Assembly (NCBI RefSeq): GCF_000174355.1
Contig: NZ_ACIS01000002.1
Location: 248,001-312,000 of the forward strand
From: Pseudogulbenkiania ferrooxidans 2002
GTDB taxonomy: Bacteria; Pseudomonadota; Gammaproteobacteria; Burkholderiales; Chromobacteriaceae
Reading direction: 5' to 3'
Length of the DNA: 64,000 nucleotides
This document shows positions 34,227 to 41,947 of this stretch, piece after piece; position 1 is the stretch's first letter; each line of letters starts with the position of its first letter. Under the pieces are notes generated by a model. It made no database searches, was not told where the DNA came from, and saw only the letters and a program-made list of their open reading frames with translations. Both the position numbers and the translations under genes were made by a program.

Positions 34227-35810
34227 TCAGCCCCGACCACTGTTTTGGCCATATCGGGCAATGAGCGTCTGGTACTTGCTAACGTTTCTGAGCAAGACGG
34301 AATGCTTGCCATCATCAAAAACGGACTTGAAGCTTCCGTCCGCCAGAATGAGCTGCCGGATCGGCGCCGAGCTGTCGCACACGACATAATCGATGCCGTA
34401 GCTGGCAAAGTGCTTTTTCCAATCCTTGTCACCCCGATAGGTTGCCAGGTAGCGATCCACGAAGCCCTTGGGATAGATGTCTGTTCTGCCGTAGATAAAC
34501 ACACGCTGCTGCGGGTACAACCGGTAAATCAGGTAGCCGCCGTAGTGGTAGGTATTGAACATGCGCCCTTCGATGTGGTTGGCCAGGATGAAATCCACGG
34601 CTTTCACCGGCATCAGCTCAGTCAGAGATTCTTCCGCAAGGTTTTTCCGCGAGGGGTAGATCAGGGCAATCGCCAGCAGGGCAAATATCAGGAGCAACAG
34701 GTTCATCACTCCTTCCGCCCCGCCAACCTGCCTGTTTCCCGCAGCCCAGGCCTTTCCAGCCCTAGCGGCCAAGGGATGTGGAGCAGTGCTTGCTCGTTGG
34801 ATCGGGAATCGAAGTTTGTGCAAGCTCTCTGACACCGGTAGATCCCGGTAGAACAGCGCAAAATGGGGGGCCATGGCGATTGCGGCCAAAGGCAAGTTCC
34901 TCACCGAAATGAACGCGCCCGCGATGTAAATCAACGACACACCGGCTTCAGTCAGGTCGGGCTTCCTGCGCGAATAGACCATGGTCAGGAAGAAAATGAA
35001 CACCATGGCCAAAAAGTACTGGAACAGCCATTGGTGAAAGCTGGGCGACTGCCATTCGGTAATGAATTGCATATCGCCCGAGGCCACGATGGCATTGTAA
35101 GGATAAAGCCAGTAGCTGAACCCTTGCGGGTTGATTGCCGTCGCAAGCAGACCCAGCAGCACAACCAGGGAGAGTCGAGTCAGCCGTGAAACGGCAATAC
35201 AGCCTGCCGCATCGCGCCAGCAATATTTGGCCCATTCCGCCGCGGTGAACGCTGCCATCAACACCAGACCGAGGAAGAAGCCGCCGTGCAGGTTGGCCCA
35301 CAGCAGCATGATGAGGGGTATCCACCCCAGCCCCCGGTCAGAGGCGCAATATTTGAAGCGGAACAGCACCCTGAGCAACAGGGCGAACAATAAAAAAGTA
35401 AAGATATGTGGCCGCGGGGCCAGCAATCCCATGAACACACAGAACAGCAGAATCGCCAGGGCCGCCTTGCCCTCATCCTTCAGGACGTCAAGACAGGTCT
35501 TGTAGCTGACGACCCAGCACGACACGTAAACGGAAGTGGTAAACAACCACACCGCTTTCAAGCCGCCCAGCCGGAACAACTGGTACAACAGCCATTGAGA
35601 CAACCACTCGGAATTGACCCAAGAATGCCCTGAATTGGTATAAGTGAACACATCATGCCAAGGCAATTGCGAAGAGCTAGCAATAAGCTCACCCGTTTTG
35701 AGATGCCAGTAAAAATCGGGGTCCTCAAATCTGGGGAAAAACCCGATCACCATAAACATGACGATGAAAATAACGATCGGCAGCGTCAAAAACCCTTTCA
35801 AGTAAGCCAT
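34227..35810 (-). CDS. Polytopic membrane protein, GT-C-like glycosyltransferase candidate
   Basis: A 527-residue membrane protein with about 11 transmembrane segments and a C-terminal soluble domain of 130 residues. The first periplasmic loop has EDPDFYWHLKTGE followed by LPWHDVFTYT and WVNSEWLSQW, a conserved acidic/aromatic block like the first loop of GT-C glycosyltransferases. It is the promoter-proximal gene of the cassette and is divergent from the Tad pilus genes. I infer it transfers the lipid-linked sugar outside the membrane; the acceptor is unknown. No close family name is certain. Confidence 0.7.
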   Translation of the reverse strand: MAYLKGFLTLPIVIFIVMFMVIGFFPRFEDPDFYWHLKTGELIASSSQLPWHDVFTYTNSGHSWVNSEWLSQWLLYQLFRLGGLKAVWLFTTSVYVSCWVVSYKTCLDVLKDEGKAALAILLFCVFMGLLAPRPHIFTFLLFALLLRVLFRFKYCASDRGLGWIPLIMLLWANLHGGFFLGLVLMAAFTAAEWAKYCWRDAAGCIAVSRLTRLSLVVLLGLLATAINPQGFSYWLYPYNAIVASGDMQFITEWQSPSFHQWLFQYFLAMVFIFFLTMVYSRRKPDLTEAGVSLIYIAGAFISVRNLPLAAIAMAPHFALFYRDLPVSESLHKLRFPIQRASTAPHPLAARAGKAWAAGNRQVGGAEGVMNLLLLIFALLAIALIYPSRKNLAEESLTELMPVKAVDFILANHIEGRMFNTYHYGGYLIYRLYPQQRVFIYGRTDIYPKGFVDRYLATYRGDKDWKKHFASYGIDYVVCDSSAPIRQLILADGSFKSVFDDGKHSVLLRNVSKYQTLIARYGQNSGRG

Positions 35811-35873
35811 CTCTTTAAATCCCCCAGTTATTTTTATAATTGATTTGTCAATTGCACCCGTTTCACCCTTGAG

Positions 35874-35967
35874 ATGCACTATAGTGCATGACAAAACATT
35901 ATCAAGAGCTTGACACCCATTTCAGAACAGCCTAAACCATAGTGCATGTCATACCCGAATGCATGAC
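35874..35967. promoter_or_regulatory. Shared control region of the glycan cassette and Tad locus
   Basis: A 16-bp perfect palindrome ATGCACTATAGTGCAT lies at 35874-35889. TGCATG recurs at 35885, 35943 and 35960, the first two within the longer repeat ATAGTGCATG[A/T]CA. Between them is a promoter candidate for the pilin: TTGACA (35910-35915), 17-base spacer, TAAACC (35933-35938). The rest of the 262-bp gap is AT-rich with no gene. One regulator may bind these sites and act on both directions. Confidence 0.6.
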
Positions 35968-36072
35968 CACACAACATTCGAGCAACTCACCAATAATTCA
36001 ATAAGCATTATTAATAAACGTCATTTATACCAAAACAATAAACAGGCACTTTCAACAATGAGACAAGCCACC

Positions 36073-36267
36073 ATGTCAAAACTAAAAAGCATTCTGACGT
36101 CACTCTTCAATGATGATGAGGGTGTCACCAGCATCGAATATGCATTACTGGGATCCTTGATCGCCGTTGTGATCCTCTCGTCTGTTCTGGGACTTGGAAC
36201 CAACCTGACAGCATTGTTTGCGAATGTGGCGACACAGATTGCGGATGCCATCGGCGGCGCCCTATAG
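36073..36267 (+). CDS. flp: Flp-type IVb pilin, first copy
   Basis: A 64-residue Flp/Fap pilin. The prepilin leader is 17 residues ending DDEG, followed by the mature VTSIEYALLG with Glu5 and Tyr6 and a hydrophobic segment, then a short soluble tail. This matches Flp1 subunits polymerised by the Tad machine into adhesive bundle-forming pili. ATG 36073 is chosen because it gives a 17-residue leader identical in length to that of the second pilin; an ATG at 36058 would add five residues. A hairpin follows at 36306-36348. Confidence 0.9.
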   Translation: MSKLKSILTSLFNDDEGVTSIEYALLGSLIAVVILSSVLGLGTNLTALFANVATQIADAIGGAL

Positions 36268-36305
36268 CCAGACCGCCTCCAGGCCAAAGCTTAATTCATA
36301 AAGGC

Positions 36306-36348
36306 ACCGGACAACCTATCAAATCGTGATAGATGAGACCGGGTTTTT
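36306..36348 (+). terminator. Probable terminator after the first Flp pilin gene
   Basis: ACCGG and CCGGGT flank a 6-bp inner stem CTATCA/TGATAG (36316-36332), followed by GTTTTTG. It could be a partial terminator that gives excess pilin over assembly proteins. Confidence 0.65.
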
Positions 36349-36766
36349 GTGGCAAGTCAAAAGAAATGCAAATGGAAAATAAAAATTTGCGATTCATCTT
36401 GCATCGCAAACAAGTTGTACTAAATTGGGTTTAACGGAGGGTTCTTTTACGCAATTAGCAAGCCAAGCAGTGCCGCCAAAAAGCAGCTTATGCAAACAGA
36501 CTAATCTTAACGGCGAAAATAATACCATCCGGGTTGAGTAGCGGCTATAAAACACGGTTTTTTTATGCCCTCATTTAAAACAAAGGCAACGAAGTATGCT
36601 CAGCAAAAACTTCACAATGCCAACTACCGGAAGGCGGACCAAGGGAAACCTGGCAATCCAATGCTTCAGCCTGGAGAGCCATGACGCAAGGCGCCATGAC
36701 GTTATGGCGCAATGACAATGGCAGCACCTTGCTGCTTTGGGATCACTCATGATGGAGAGTATGGCC
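36349..36766 (+). other. Long structured leader between the two pilin genes
   Basis: 418 bp with no gene. It is AT-rich early and contains competing hairpins: GCAAAT (36368-36373) with ATTTGC (36385-36390), or TTTGCGAT (36386-36393) with ATCGCAAA (36403-36410). A T7 run lies near 36560. Just before the second pilin is a 20-bp near-palindrome around 36691-36710 (GCGCCATGAC, GTTATGGCGC) and the direct repeat GCCATGACG (36679 and 36693). These suggest regulated expression of the second pilin. Confidence 0.5.
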
Positions 36767-36949
36767 ATGAAAAAGCTGACGTTTGCATTGAAACAATTCA
36801 CCCAAGACGAAGAAGGGGTAACCGCTATCGAATATGGTTTGATTGCCGCACTCATTGCGGTAGTGATCATTACCTCTGTCCAAGCAGTAGGCAACCAACT
36901 GAGCCTTGTGTTTAACAACATTGCAACGGCACTAAACACTGCACTTTAA
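36767..36949 (+). CDS. flp: Flp-type IVb pilin, second copy
   Basis: A 60-residue Flp pilin: 17-residue leader ending DEEG, then VTAIEYGLIA with Glu5-Tyr6, a hydrophobic stretch and a short tail. It differs from the first pilin mainly in the tail (VFNNIATALNTAL against LFANVATQIADAIGGAL). A GGAGAG site lies upstream of the ATG at 36767. Which of the two is the major subunit is unknown; the prepilin peptidase gene follows 50 bp on. Confidence 0.9.
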   Translation: MKKLTFALKQFTQDEEGVTAIEYGLIAALIAVVIITSVQAVGNQLSLVFNNIATALNTAL

Positions 36950-36999
36950 TATCAAATAAGTTAAAAAATGCATGCCACAGTAACAACACGCGGCTCATC

Positions 37000-37551
37000 A
37001 TGCCATCAACCATAACGATAAGCATCTTGCTTGGGGCGAGGCTGGGCCTGCTTGCAGGCTTCCTCCTCGCCGCCGTTATCACCGATACGGCCGCCAGGAA
37101 GATTCCCAACAAACTGGTGCTAGGGGGATTGGCAGTAGCATTTCTCTGCCAAGGGTTGTTTTTCGGTGGCAGCGGTTTGCTGGACGGGGCAAAAGGGATG
37201 GGGCTGGGGTTCGTGCTGTTTCTGCCCCTCTACCTTTTACGCGCCATGGGGGCGGGCGACGTGAAATTGATGGCCATGGTGGGTGCGTTTACCGGCATGC
37301 AGGATATCGTCGGCATCGTCTTATTCACGTTTGTGGCTGGCGGGGTACTGTCACTGGCATTTGCCTTGAAGCTGAAATCGCTTCACCGGCTGATCAACAA
37401 CATGAAATACCTGACCTTGGCTGGAATGAGCAAAGTTGCCGCAGGAAAAATGCCGGTCAATGATTTTCCTGTCAATTCGATAGGAACACTGCCCTACGCT
37501 TGGGCTATAACGCTAGGGACAGCCGGTTATTTTGTTTGGCGCTCACTGTAA
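37000..37551 (+). CDS. tadV: Prepilin peptidase, TadV/CpaA (A24 family)
   Basis: A 183-residue membrane peptidase with the two A24 catalytic aspartates, Asp29 in ITDTAARKIPN and Asp87 in GAGDVKLMA, and about five transmembrane segments. It lacks the N-terminal methylase of PilD, as usual in TadV/CpaA. It cleaves Flp prepilins and the TadE/F pseudopilins after the Gly seen in their leaders. A hairpin with a T run follows at 37614-37639. Confidence 0.93.
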   Translation: MPSTITISILLGARLGLLAGFLLAAVITDTAARKIPNKLVLGGLAVAFLCQGLFFGGSGLLDGAKGMGLGFVLFLPLYLLRAMGAGDVKLMAMVGAFTGMQDIVGIVLFTFVAGGVLSLAFALKLKSLHRLINNMKYLTLAGMSKVAAGKMPVNDFPVNSIGTLPYAWAITLGTAGYFVWRSL

Positions 37552-37613
37552 AATCCAGCGCAGAATTAAAATCGAATAACAATAAAACAATAACTCATCC
37601 GGCTGACCAAGGG

Positions 37614-37639
37614 GCTTGCGGCGCAAAGCGGCTTTTTTT
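37614..37639 (+). terminator. Candidate terminator after tadV
   Basis: GCTTGC and GCAAAGC (one bulge) around GGC, followed by GGC and seven T. It would separate the pilin/peptidase transcript from the ATPase gene. Confidence 0.6.
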
Positions 37640-37754
37640 GGGCCAAGCCACATGCATTTTGGATTATCTATGAAGTTGATGTTTTGATTTGGCAAGATCC
37701 ACGTTCTCAACATGAGGTTATGGATGGTGCCAAATAATCGGGGAAGGAACGACG

Positions 37755-39065
37755 ATGTTCAATCCGGATGGTCTGGAGTCGCACAATAGCGGCTCATCCC
37801 AAGAGTTATTGCCCAAAGCGCCGCAATACGTCAAAGAAACCGAACTGGATTTTCTCTTCCTGGTGGAGTTGCTCTGCAAGACACTGTTCTTCCACGGGCA
37901 GATGCGACTGGTCGAACTGGTTAACCACACCAAGCTGTCCATTTCCGTGCTCGAACCGCTGCTTGCCTTCATGCGCACCGAGCAGCTTTGCGAAGTGTCC
38001 GGGCGCAGCGACACCGAAGCCACCATCGCCTTCAACCTGACCGACGTTGGCCGAAGCCGGGCGCAAACCTTCCTCCAGAAAAGCCATTACGCCGGCCCGG
38101 CCCCGGTGAGCCTGGTTTCGTACATTGACATGGTGCACAAGCAGTCTATCGGCGGCATGAAGATCACCAAGGAGTTGGTCGCCGAGGGCTTCGAAGGATT
38201 CGTACTGAGGCAGAGCACGCTGGACCAGTTCGGCGCCGCCATGAATTCCGGCCGGGCCATCTTCGTCTACGGCCCGGCCGGCAGCGGTAAAACCTACGTC
38301 TCCGAGCACCTTGCCACACTGCTTACCGGCTACACGGCTATTCCGCATGCAGTAGAGATCAACGGAGAGGTCGTCCAGATTTTCGACCCGCTGGTGCACA
38401 AGCCGGTGAGTAATACTGGCGCCGTGGGCTCGCTCGACCGGGGCGTGCGGCACGACCCGCGCTGGGTGCTCTGCCAGCGACCGGTGGTGATTACCGGCGG
38501 CGAGCTGACCCTGTCGATGCTGGATCTGGAATTCGACCAGAACACGCGCTTCTATCAGGCACCACCCCAGGTCAAGGCCAACAATGGTCTGCTTATCATC
38601 GATGACCTGGGACGCCAGTTGGTCTCGCCTCAAACCCTGATGAACCGCTGGATTGTCCCGCTGGACCGCAAGGTCGACTACCTCGCGCTGCATACCGGCA
38701 CCAAGTTCATGGTGCCGTTCGACGTCATCGTGATCTTCTCCAGCAACATCCCACCCAGCCAGTTGGCCGACGAAGCCTTCCTGCGGCGCCTCGGCTACAA
38801 GATTTATATCGGGGAGCTCCATGAAAACGAATATCGAACCATCTTCGAGCAAAACTGCAACCGGATGAATATTCCGTTCAGCGAAGCGGGGCTGCGCTTC
38901 GTCATCGATCAATTGCATACCAAGCACGACAAACCCCTCCTCGCCTGCATCCCGCGCGACTTGCTCGAGCAGGTGCGCGACTTTGCCTTCTATCAGGGCG
39001 TGGAACCGGAGCTGTCGGAAAAGATGTTGTCATGGGCATGGGAAAACTACTACACCCGAGGCTAG
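37755..39065 (+). CDS. AAA+ ATPase of the Tad locus, function unknown
   Basis: A 436-residue protein. The N-terminal 130 residues look like a winged-helix domain (LDFLFLVELLCKTLFFHGQM, LVNHTKLSISVLEPLL). The AAA+ module has Walker A GPAGSGKT at 173, Walker B LLIIDD at about 279-284, and a FSSNIPPSQLADEAFLRRL sensor-like segment. It belongs to the plus-strand Tad cluster but is not one of the standard tad/cpa products. It may be a regulator or chaperone for assembly. The start is preceded by GGAAGGAA. Confidence 0.8.
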   Translation: MFNPDGLESHNSGSSQELLPKAPQYVKETELDFLFLVELLCKTLFFHGQMRLVELVNHTKLSISVLEPLLAFMRTEQLCEVSGRSDTEATIAFNLTDVGRSRAQTFLQKSHYAGPAPVSLVSYIDMVHKQSIGGMKITKELVAEGFEGFVLRQSTLDQFGAAMNSGRAIFVYGPAGSGKTYVSEHLATLLTGYTAIPHAVEINGEVVQIFDPLVHKPVSNTGAVGSLDRGVRHDPRWVLCQRPVVITGGELTLSMLDLEFDQNTRFYQAPPQVKANNGLLIIDDLGRQLVSPQTLMNRWIVPLDRKVDYLALHTGTKFMVPFDVIVIFSSNIPPSQLADEAFLRRLGYKIYIGELHENEYRTIFEQNCNRMNIPFSEAGLRFVIDQLHTKHDKPLLACIPRDLLEQVRDFAFYQGVEPELSEKMLSWAWENYYTRG

Positions 39066-39111
39066 GTTGGTTGACTGACCCGGATTCGAGCCTCACATCA
39101 CGCACGGGGAG

Positions 39112-39990
39112 ATGCCAGTGAAAAACCCAAGAGCAATCGGAATGATCGTGGTGTCCGTCATCATCGGCCTGGTGGCCGTGGTGATGGCATCCCAGTGGAT
39201 CAACAAGCAGACCAACGTGGCGGCGCAAAAAGTTGTTGTCGCCTCGATGGACATCGACCTCGGCTCCAAACTGTCGCCCGAGATGCTGCGCTCCGTCGAC
39301 TGGCCAAGCGGCAGCATTCCGGAAGGGGCGATTCTCGACCCGAAGGCGCTGGATGGCCGGGTGTTGAAAACCAGCGTGAATCGTGGCGAGGCCATCCTCG
39401 AATCGAAGCTGGCTCCGGTCGGCACCAAGGGCGGGCTTTCCGCCGTCGTCATGGAAGGCAAGCGCGCCATGACTGTCAGGGTCAACGACGTTGTCGGCGT
39501 CGCCGGCTTCGCCCTGCCCGGCAACTACGTCGACATCCTGGTCAACACCACCGATGACGCCAAAAAAGGCCAGAACAACGATGCCAGTATCTCCAAGATC
39601 GTGCTGGAGCACATCCTCGTTCTCGCCGTGGCCCAGGAAGCGAGCCGGGACGACACCAAGCCCAAAGTGGTCAATGCCGTAACCCTCGAGGTAACGCCAG
39701 AGCAAGCCGAAAAGCTCGACCTGGCCCGCAGTGTGGGCACCCTCTCACTGGTACTACGCAATCAGGTCGACCCTAAGCCGGTACAGACAGCGGGCATCAC
39801 CAAGCAGGTCTTGCTGCGCGGCCATGACGAACCGCTACCGCCCAAGGCCGCCGAAGCCAAGCCCGTCAAGAAGCACGTCAAAGTAGCCAAGAAAGCGACC
39901 AAGCCAGCCCACACGGCCCCCACCGTGGCAGCGGCCCAGACCTGTGTGGAAATTGTACGTGGCACATCACGCCACCGTGAGTGTTTCTAG
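39112..39990 (+). CDS. cpaB: Tad pilus assembly protein CpaB/RcpC
   Basis: A 292-residue protein with one N-terminal membrane anchor (residues 8-28) and an SAF domain (VVVASMDIDLGSKLSPEML and following), plus the CpaB-specific ALPGNYVDILV block. The C-terminal 50 residues are Lys/Ala/Pro-rich. In Tad systems this periplasmic protein works with the secretin and outer-membrane parts. It lies 43 bp before the secretin gene. Confidence 0.92.
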   Translation: MPVKNPRAIGMIVVSVIIGLVAVVMASQWINKQTNVAAQKVVVASMDIDLGSKLSPEMLRSVDWPSGSIPEGAILDPKALDGRVLKTSVNRGEAILESKLAPVGTKGGLSAVVMEGKRAMTVRVNDVVGVAGFALPGNYVDILVNTTDDAKKGQNNDASISKIVLEHILVLAVAQEASRDDTKPKVVNAVTLEVTPEQAEKLDLARSVGTLSLVLRNQVDPKPVQTAGITKQVLLRGHDEPLPPKAAEAKPVKKHVKVAKKATKPAHTAPTVAAAQTCVEIVRGTSRHRECF

Positions 39991-40033
39991 CCTGATTGCC
40001 AGATAAAACCGCTCATTACGTGAGGGAACCATA

Positions 40034-41596
40034 ATGAACAAGAATCCTGTTGGTGCGCTGCCTGGACTCAATGCCTGTGCTTACGCCCTCGCCACCTGCG
40101 GCATGCTTCTTCTGGCTTCCTACAGCCAGGCCGCAACAACCACGCCCAAACGGCTGGCGGCCACGCCTTCTACCGTGGCGCCTTGCAATGCGATCGAATC
40201 GGCGCCGCTGGTCAATGTCACCGTGGGCAAATCGTTCAGGCTGAAAACCCCGGTGCCCATCAGTCGCATCCTGCTGGGGAACCCGGAAGGGTCACAAGCG
40301 GCTCAGCCCAAGGAAAGCACCGACGCCAACGCAGACAAAGGAAAACCCTCGGCAGGAGGGAGTACCAAATCCGGCGTGGCCGATGTGGATGTGATTCTGC
40401 TAAGCCCCAGCGAAATCTACCTCTTGGGCAAGAGCGTCGGTTCCACCAACATCATCCTACTCGGGCGTAACGGTCAATGCACCCTGGTCGACGTTGCCGT
40501 CGGCGCAGACACCGCTTCATTGCAAGCGTCGCTCAACCAATTGCTCTCCCCCGGTGCCAACAACGTCAAGGTCAGCGCCGCATCTGATTCGCTGGTGCTG
40601 ACGGGCACGGTGGCCGATTCCGCCAAACTCGACAGAGCCATGACGTTGGCCGAAGCCTACGCCGGCAAATCCAAAGTCATCAACATGATGTCAGTCGATG
40701 CCCCGCAGCAAGTGCTGCTGGAAGTCAAAATTGCTGAGATTTCCAAGAAATTGCTCGACAAACTTGGCGTCAACATCGCGGGCATCCTGAACCATGGGGG
40801 CTGGACCTACTCCTGGAACAGCCTTTTTGCGAATGACCCACTGGGCAAAGCCTTGCTAAGCGGCATCAATGATAGTGCGACACGCGCATTTCAAATCGAT
40901 GCCCAACATGATGACGGCCTGCTCAAGGTTCTGGCAGAACCTAACCTCATGGCGATCAGCGGCCAGGAGGGAAGCTTCCTCGCCGGTGGCAAGATCTTCA
41001 TACCGGTGGCACAGAACAACACAAATAATGGCGGGTCGACCATTACTCTGGAAGAAAAGGAATTTGGGGTCGCCCTACGTTTTACTCCGACCGTACTCGA
41101 CGGTGGCCGCATCAATCTCAAAGTCGCTCCTGAAGTATCGGAGCTGAACCCGGAGGGCGTCGGTATCTCCGCCATCGGTGTAGCAGGAAAATCTATCCTG
41201 CCATCCTTCACTACTCGGCGCGCCGCCACCACCGTACAACTGCATGATGGCCAGAGTTTTGCCATCGGCGGCCTGCTCAAAAACAATGTCACCACCAACA
41301 TCAGTGCCTTCCCGTTCCTGGGCGAAATTCCGATTCTGGGCGCACTGTTCCGCAGCACCAGCTTCCAGACCGACAAGTCGGAACTGGTTTTTGTTGTCAC
41401 CCCGCGGCTGGTGAAACCGTTGCCGCCTGATTACAAGCTGCCAACAGATAACTATATCCCGCCGAACCGGGCAGAACTTTTCCTGGGTGGCCGCATGGAA
41501 GGCAGACAACCCGAACCCTCTGCAAGCAAGGCCAGCGAGGCCTCGCCCCAGCCCGAAGCATCGACACAAGCCCCCAGCGGCTTCGAAGTGAAATAA
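40034..41596 (+). CDS. rcpA: Tad secretin CpaC/RcpA
   Basis: A 520-residue outer-membrane secretin. A signal peptide (about residues 10-35, ending SQA) leads to an N-terminal pilus-secretin domain, a BON-like segment (TGTVADSAKLDRAMTLAEAY) and the C-terminal secretin domain with VEVKIAEIS-type start and the GLLKNN...PFLGEIPILGALF motif. It forms the outer-membrane channel for Flp pili. A variable Ser/Pro/Glu-rich tail of about 40 residues ends it. The lipoprotein follows 12 bp later. Confidence 0.94.
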   Translation: MNKNPVGALPGLNACAYALATCGMLLLASYSQAATTTPKRLAATPSTVAPCNAIESAPLVNVTVGKSFRLKTPVPISRILLGNPEGSQAAQPKESTDANADKGKPSAGGSTKSGVADVDVILLSPSEIYLLGKSVGSTNIILLGRNGQCTLVDVAVGADTASLQASLNQLLSPGANNVKVSAASDSLVLTGTVADSAKLDRAMTLAEAYAGKSKVINMMSVDAPQQVLLEVKIAEISKKLLDKLGVNIAGILNHGGWTYSWNSLFANDPLGKALLSGINDSATRAFQIDAQHDDGLLKVLAEPNLMAISGQEGSFLAGGKIFIPVAQNNTNNGGSTITLEEKEFGVALRFTPTVLDGGRINLKVAPEVSELNPEGVGISAIGVAGKSILPSFTTRRAATTVQLHDGQSFAIGGLLKNNVTTNISAFPFLGEIPILGALFRSTSFQTDKSELVFVVTPRLVKPLPPDYKLPTDNYIPPNRAELFLGGRMEGRQPEPSASKASEASPQPEASTQAPSGFEVK

Positions 41597-41608
41597 GGAG
41601 GCCACGCC

Positions 41609-41905
41609 ATGCAAGCTTACAAACTAATGATCACCATGAGTGGGACTGTCTTGGCTGTGCTGCTGACCGGTTGTTCCTCCACCCCGTATCTGGATAGTCA
41701 TTTCGGCGAGTCGGTGGACATGATCAAGGCCCAACAGACCATCAATCCTCAGGCATCGCAAAACATGGATCCGGTAGCCGGAATTGACGGTAAAGCGGGG
41801 CAAGAGGCTATGGGGCGCTATTACGACTCGTTCAAGACCCCTCCATCTACCAAGGACATCCTCACTATTGATGTTCTGGGTGGAGGAAGTGGGAGCAGTA
41901 AATAG
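41609..41905 (+). CDS. Small lipoprotein of the Tad locus
   Basis: A 98-residue lipoprotein with lipobox LTGC (Cys22) and a mature part with a conserved-looking FGESVDMIKAQQTINPQA stretch and a Gly/Ser-rich end. Its place right after the secretin suggests a role like CpaD/RcpB pilotin or periplasmic partner, but the sequence is too short for a confident family call. An AGGAGG ribosome site precedes the start. Confidence 0.75.
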   Translation: MQAYKLMITMSGTVLAVLLTGCSSTPYLDSHFGESVDMIKAQQTINPQASQNMDPVAGIDGKAGQEAMGRYYDSFKTPPSTKDILTIDVLGGGSGSSK

Positions 41906-41947
41906 CACGCCATTCATTGAGATCGACAAAACGCGCGAGGTGGTTTC

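Noticed and set aside
36430-36570. Cyclic di-GMP (GEMM-type) riboswitch ahead of the second pilin
   Set aside because: Some short pieces look similar (GTAGCGG, ACGCAA), but the conserved paired core and tetraloop receptor are not present in order.
36700-36740. Sigma-54 promoter for the second pilin (TGGCAG ... TTGCT)
   Set aside because: The GG and GC elements are 9 bases apart, not the required 10, so the match is probably chance.
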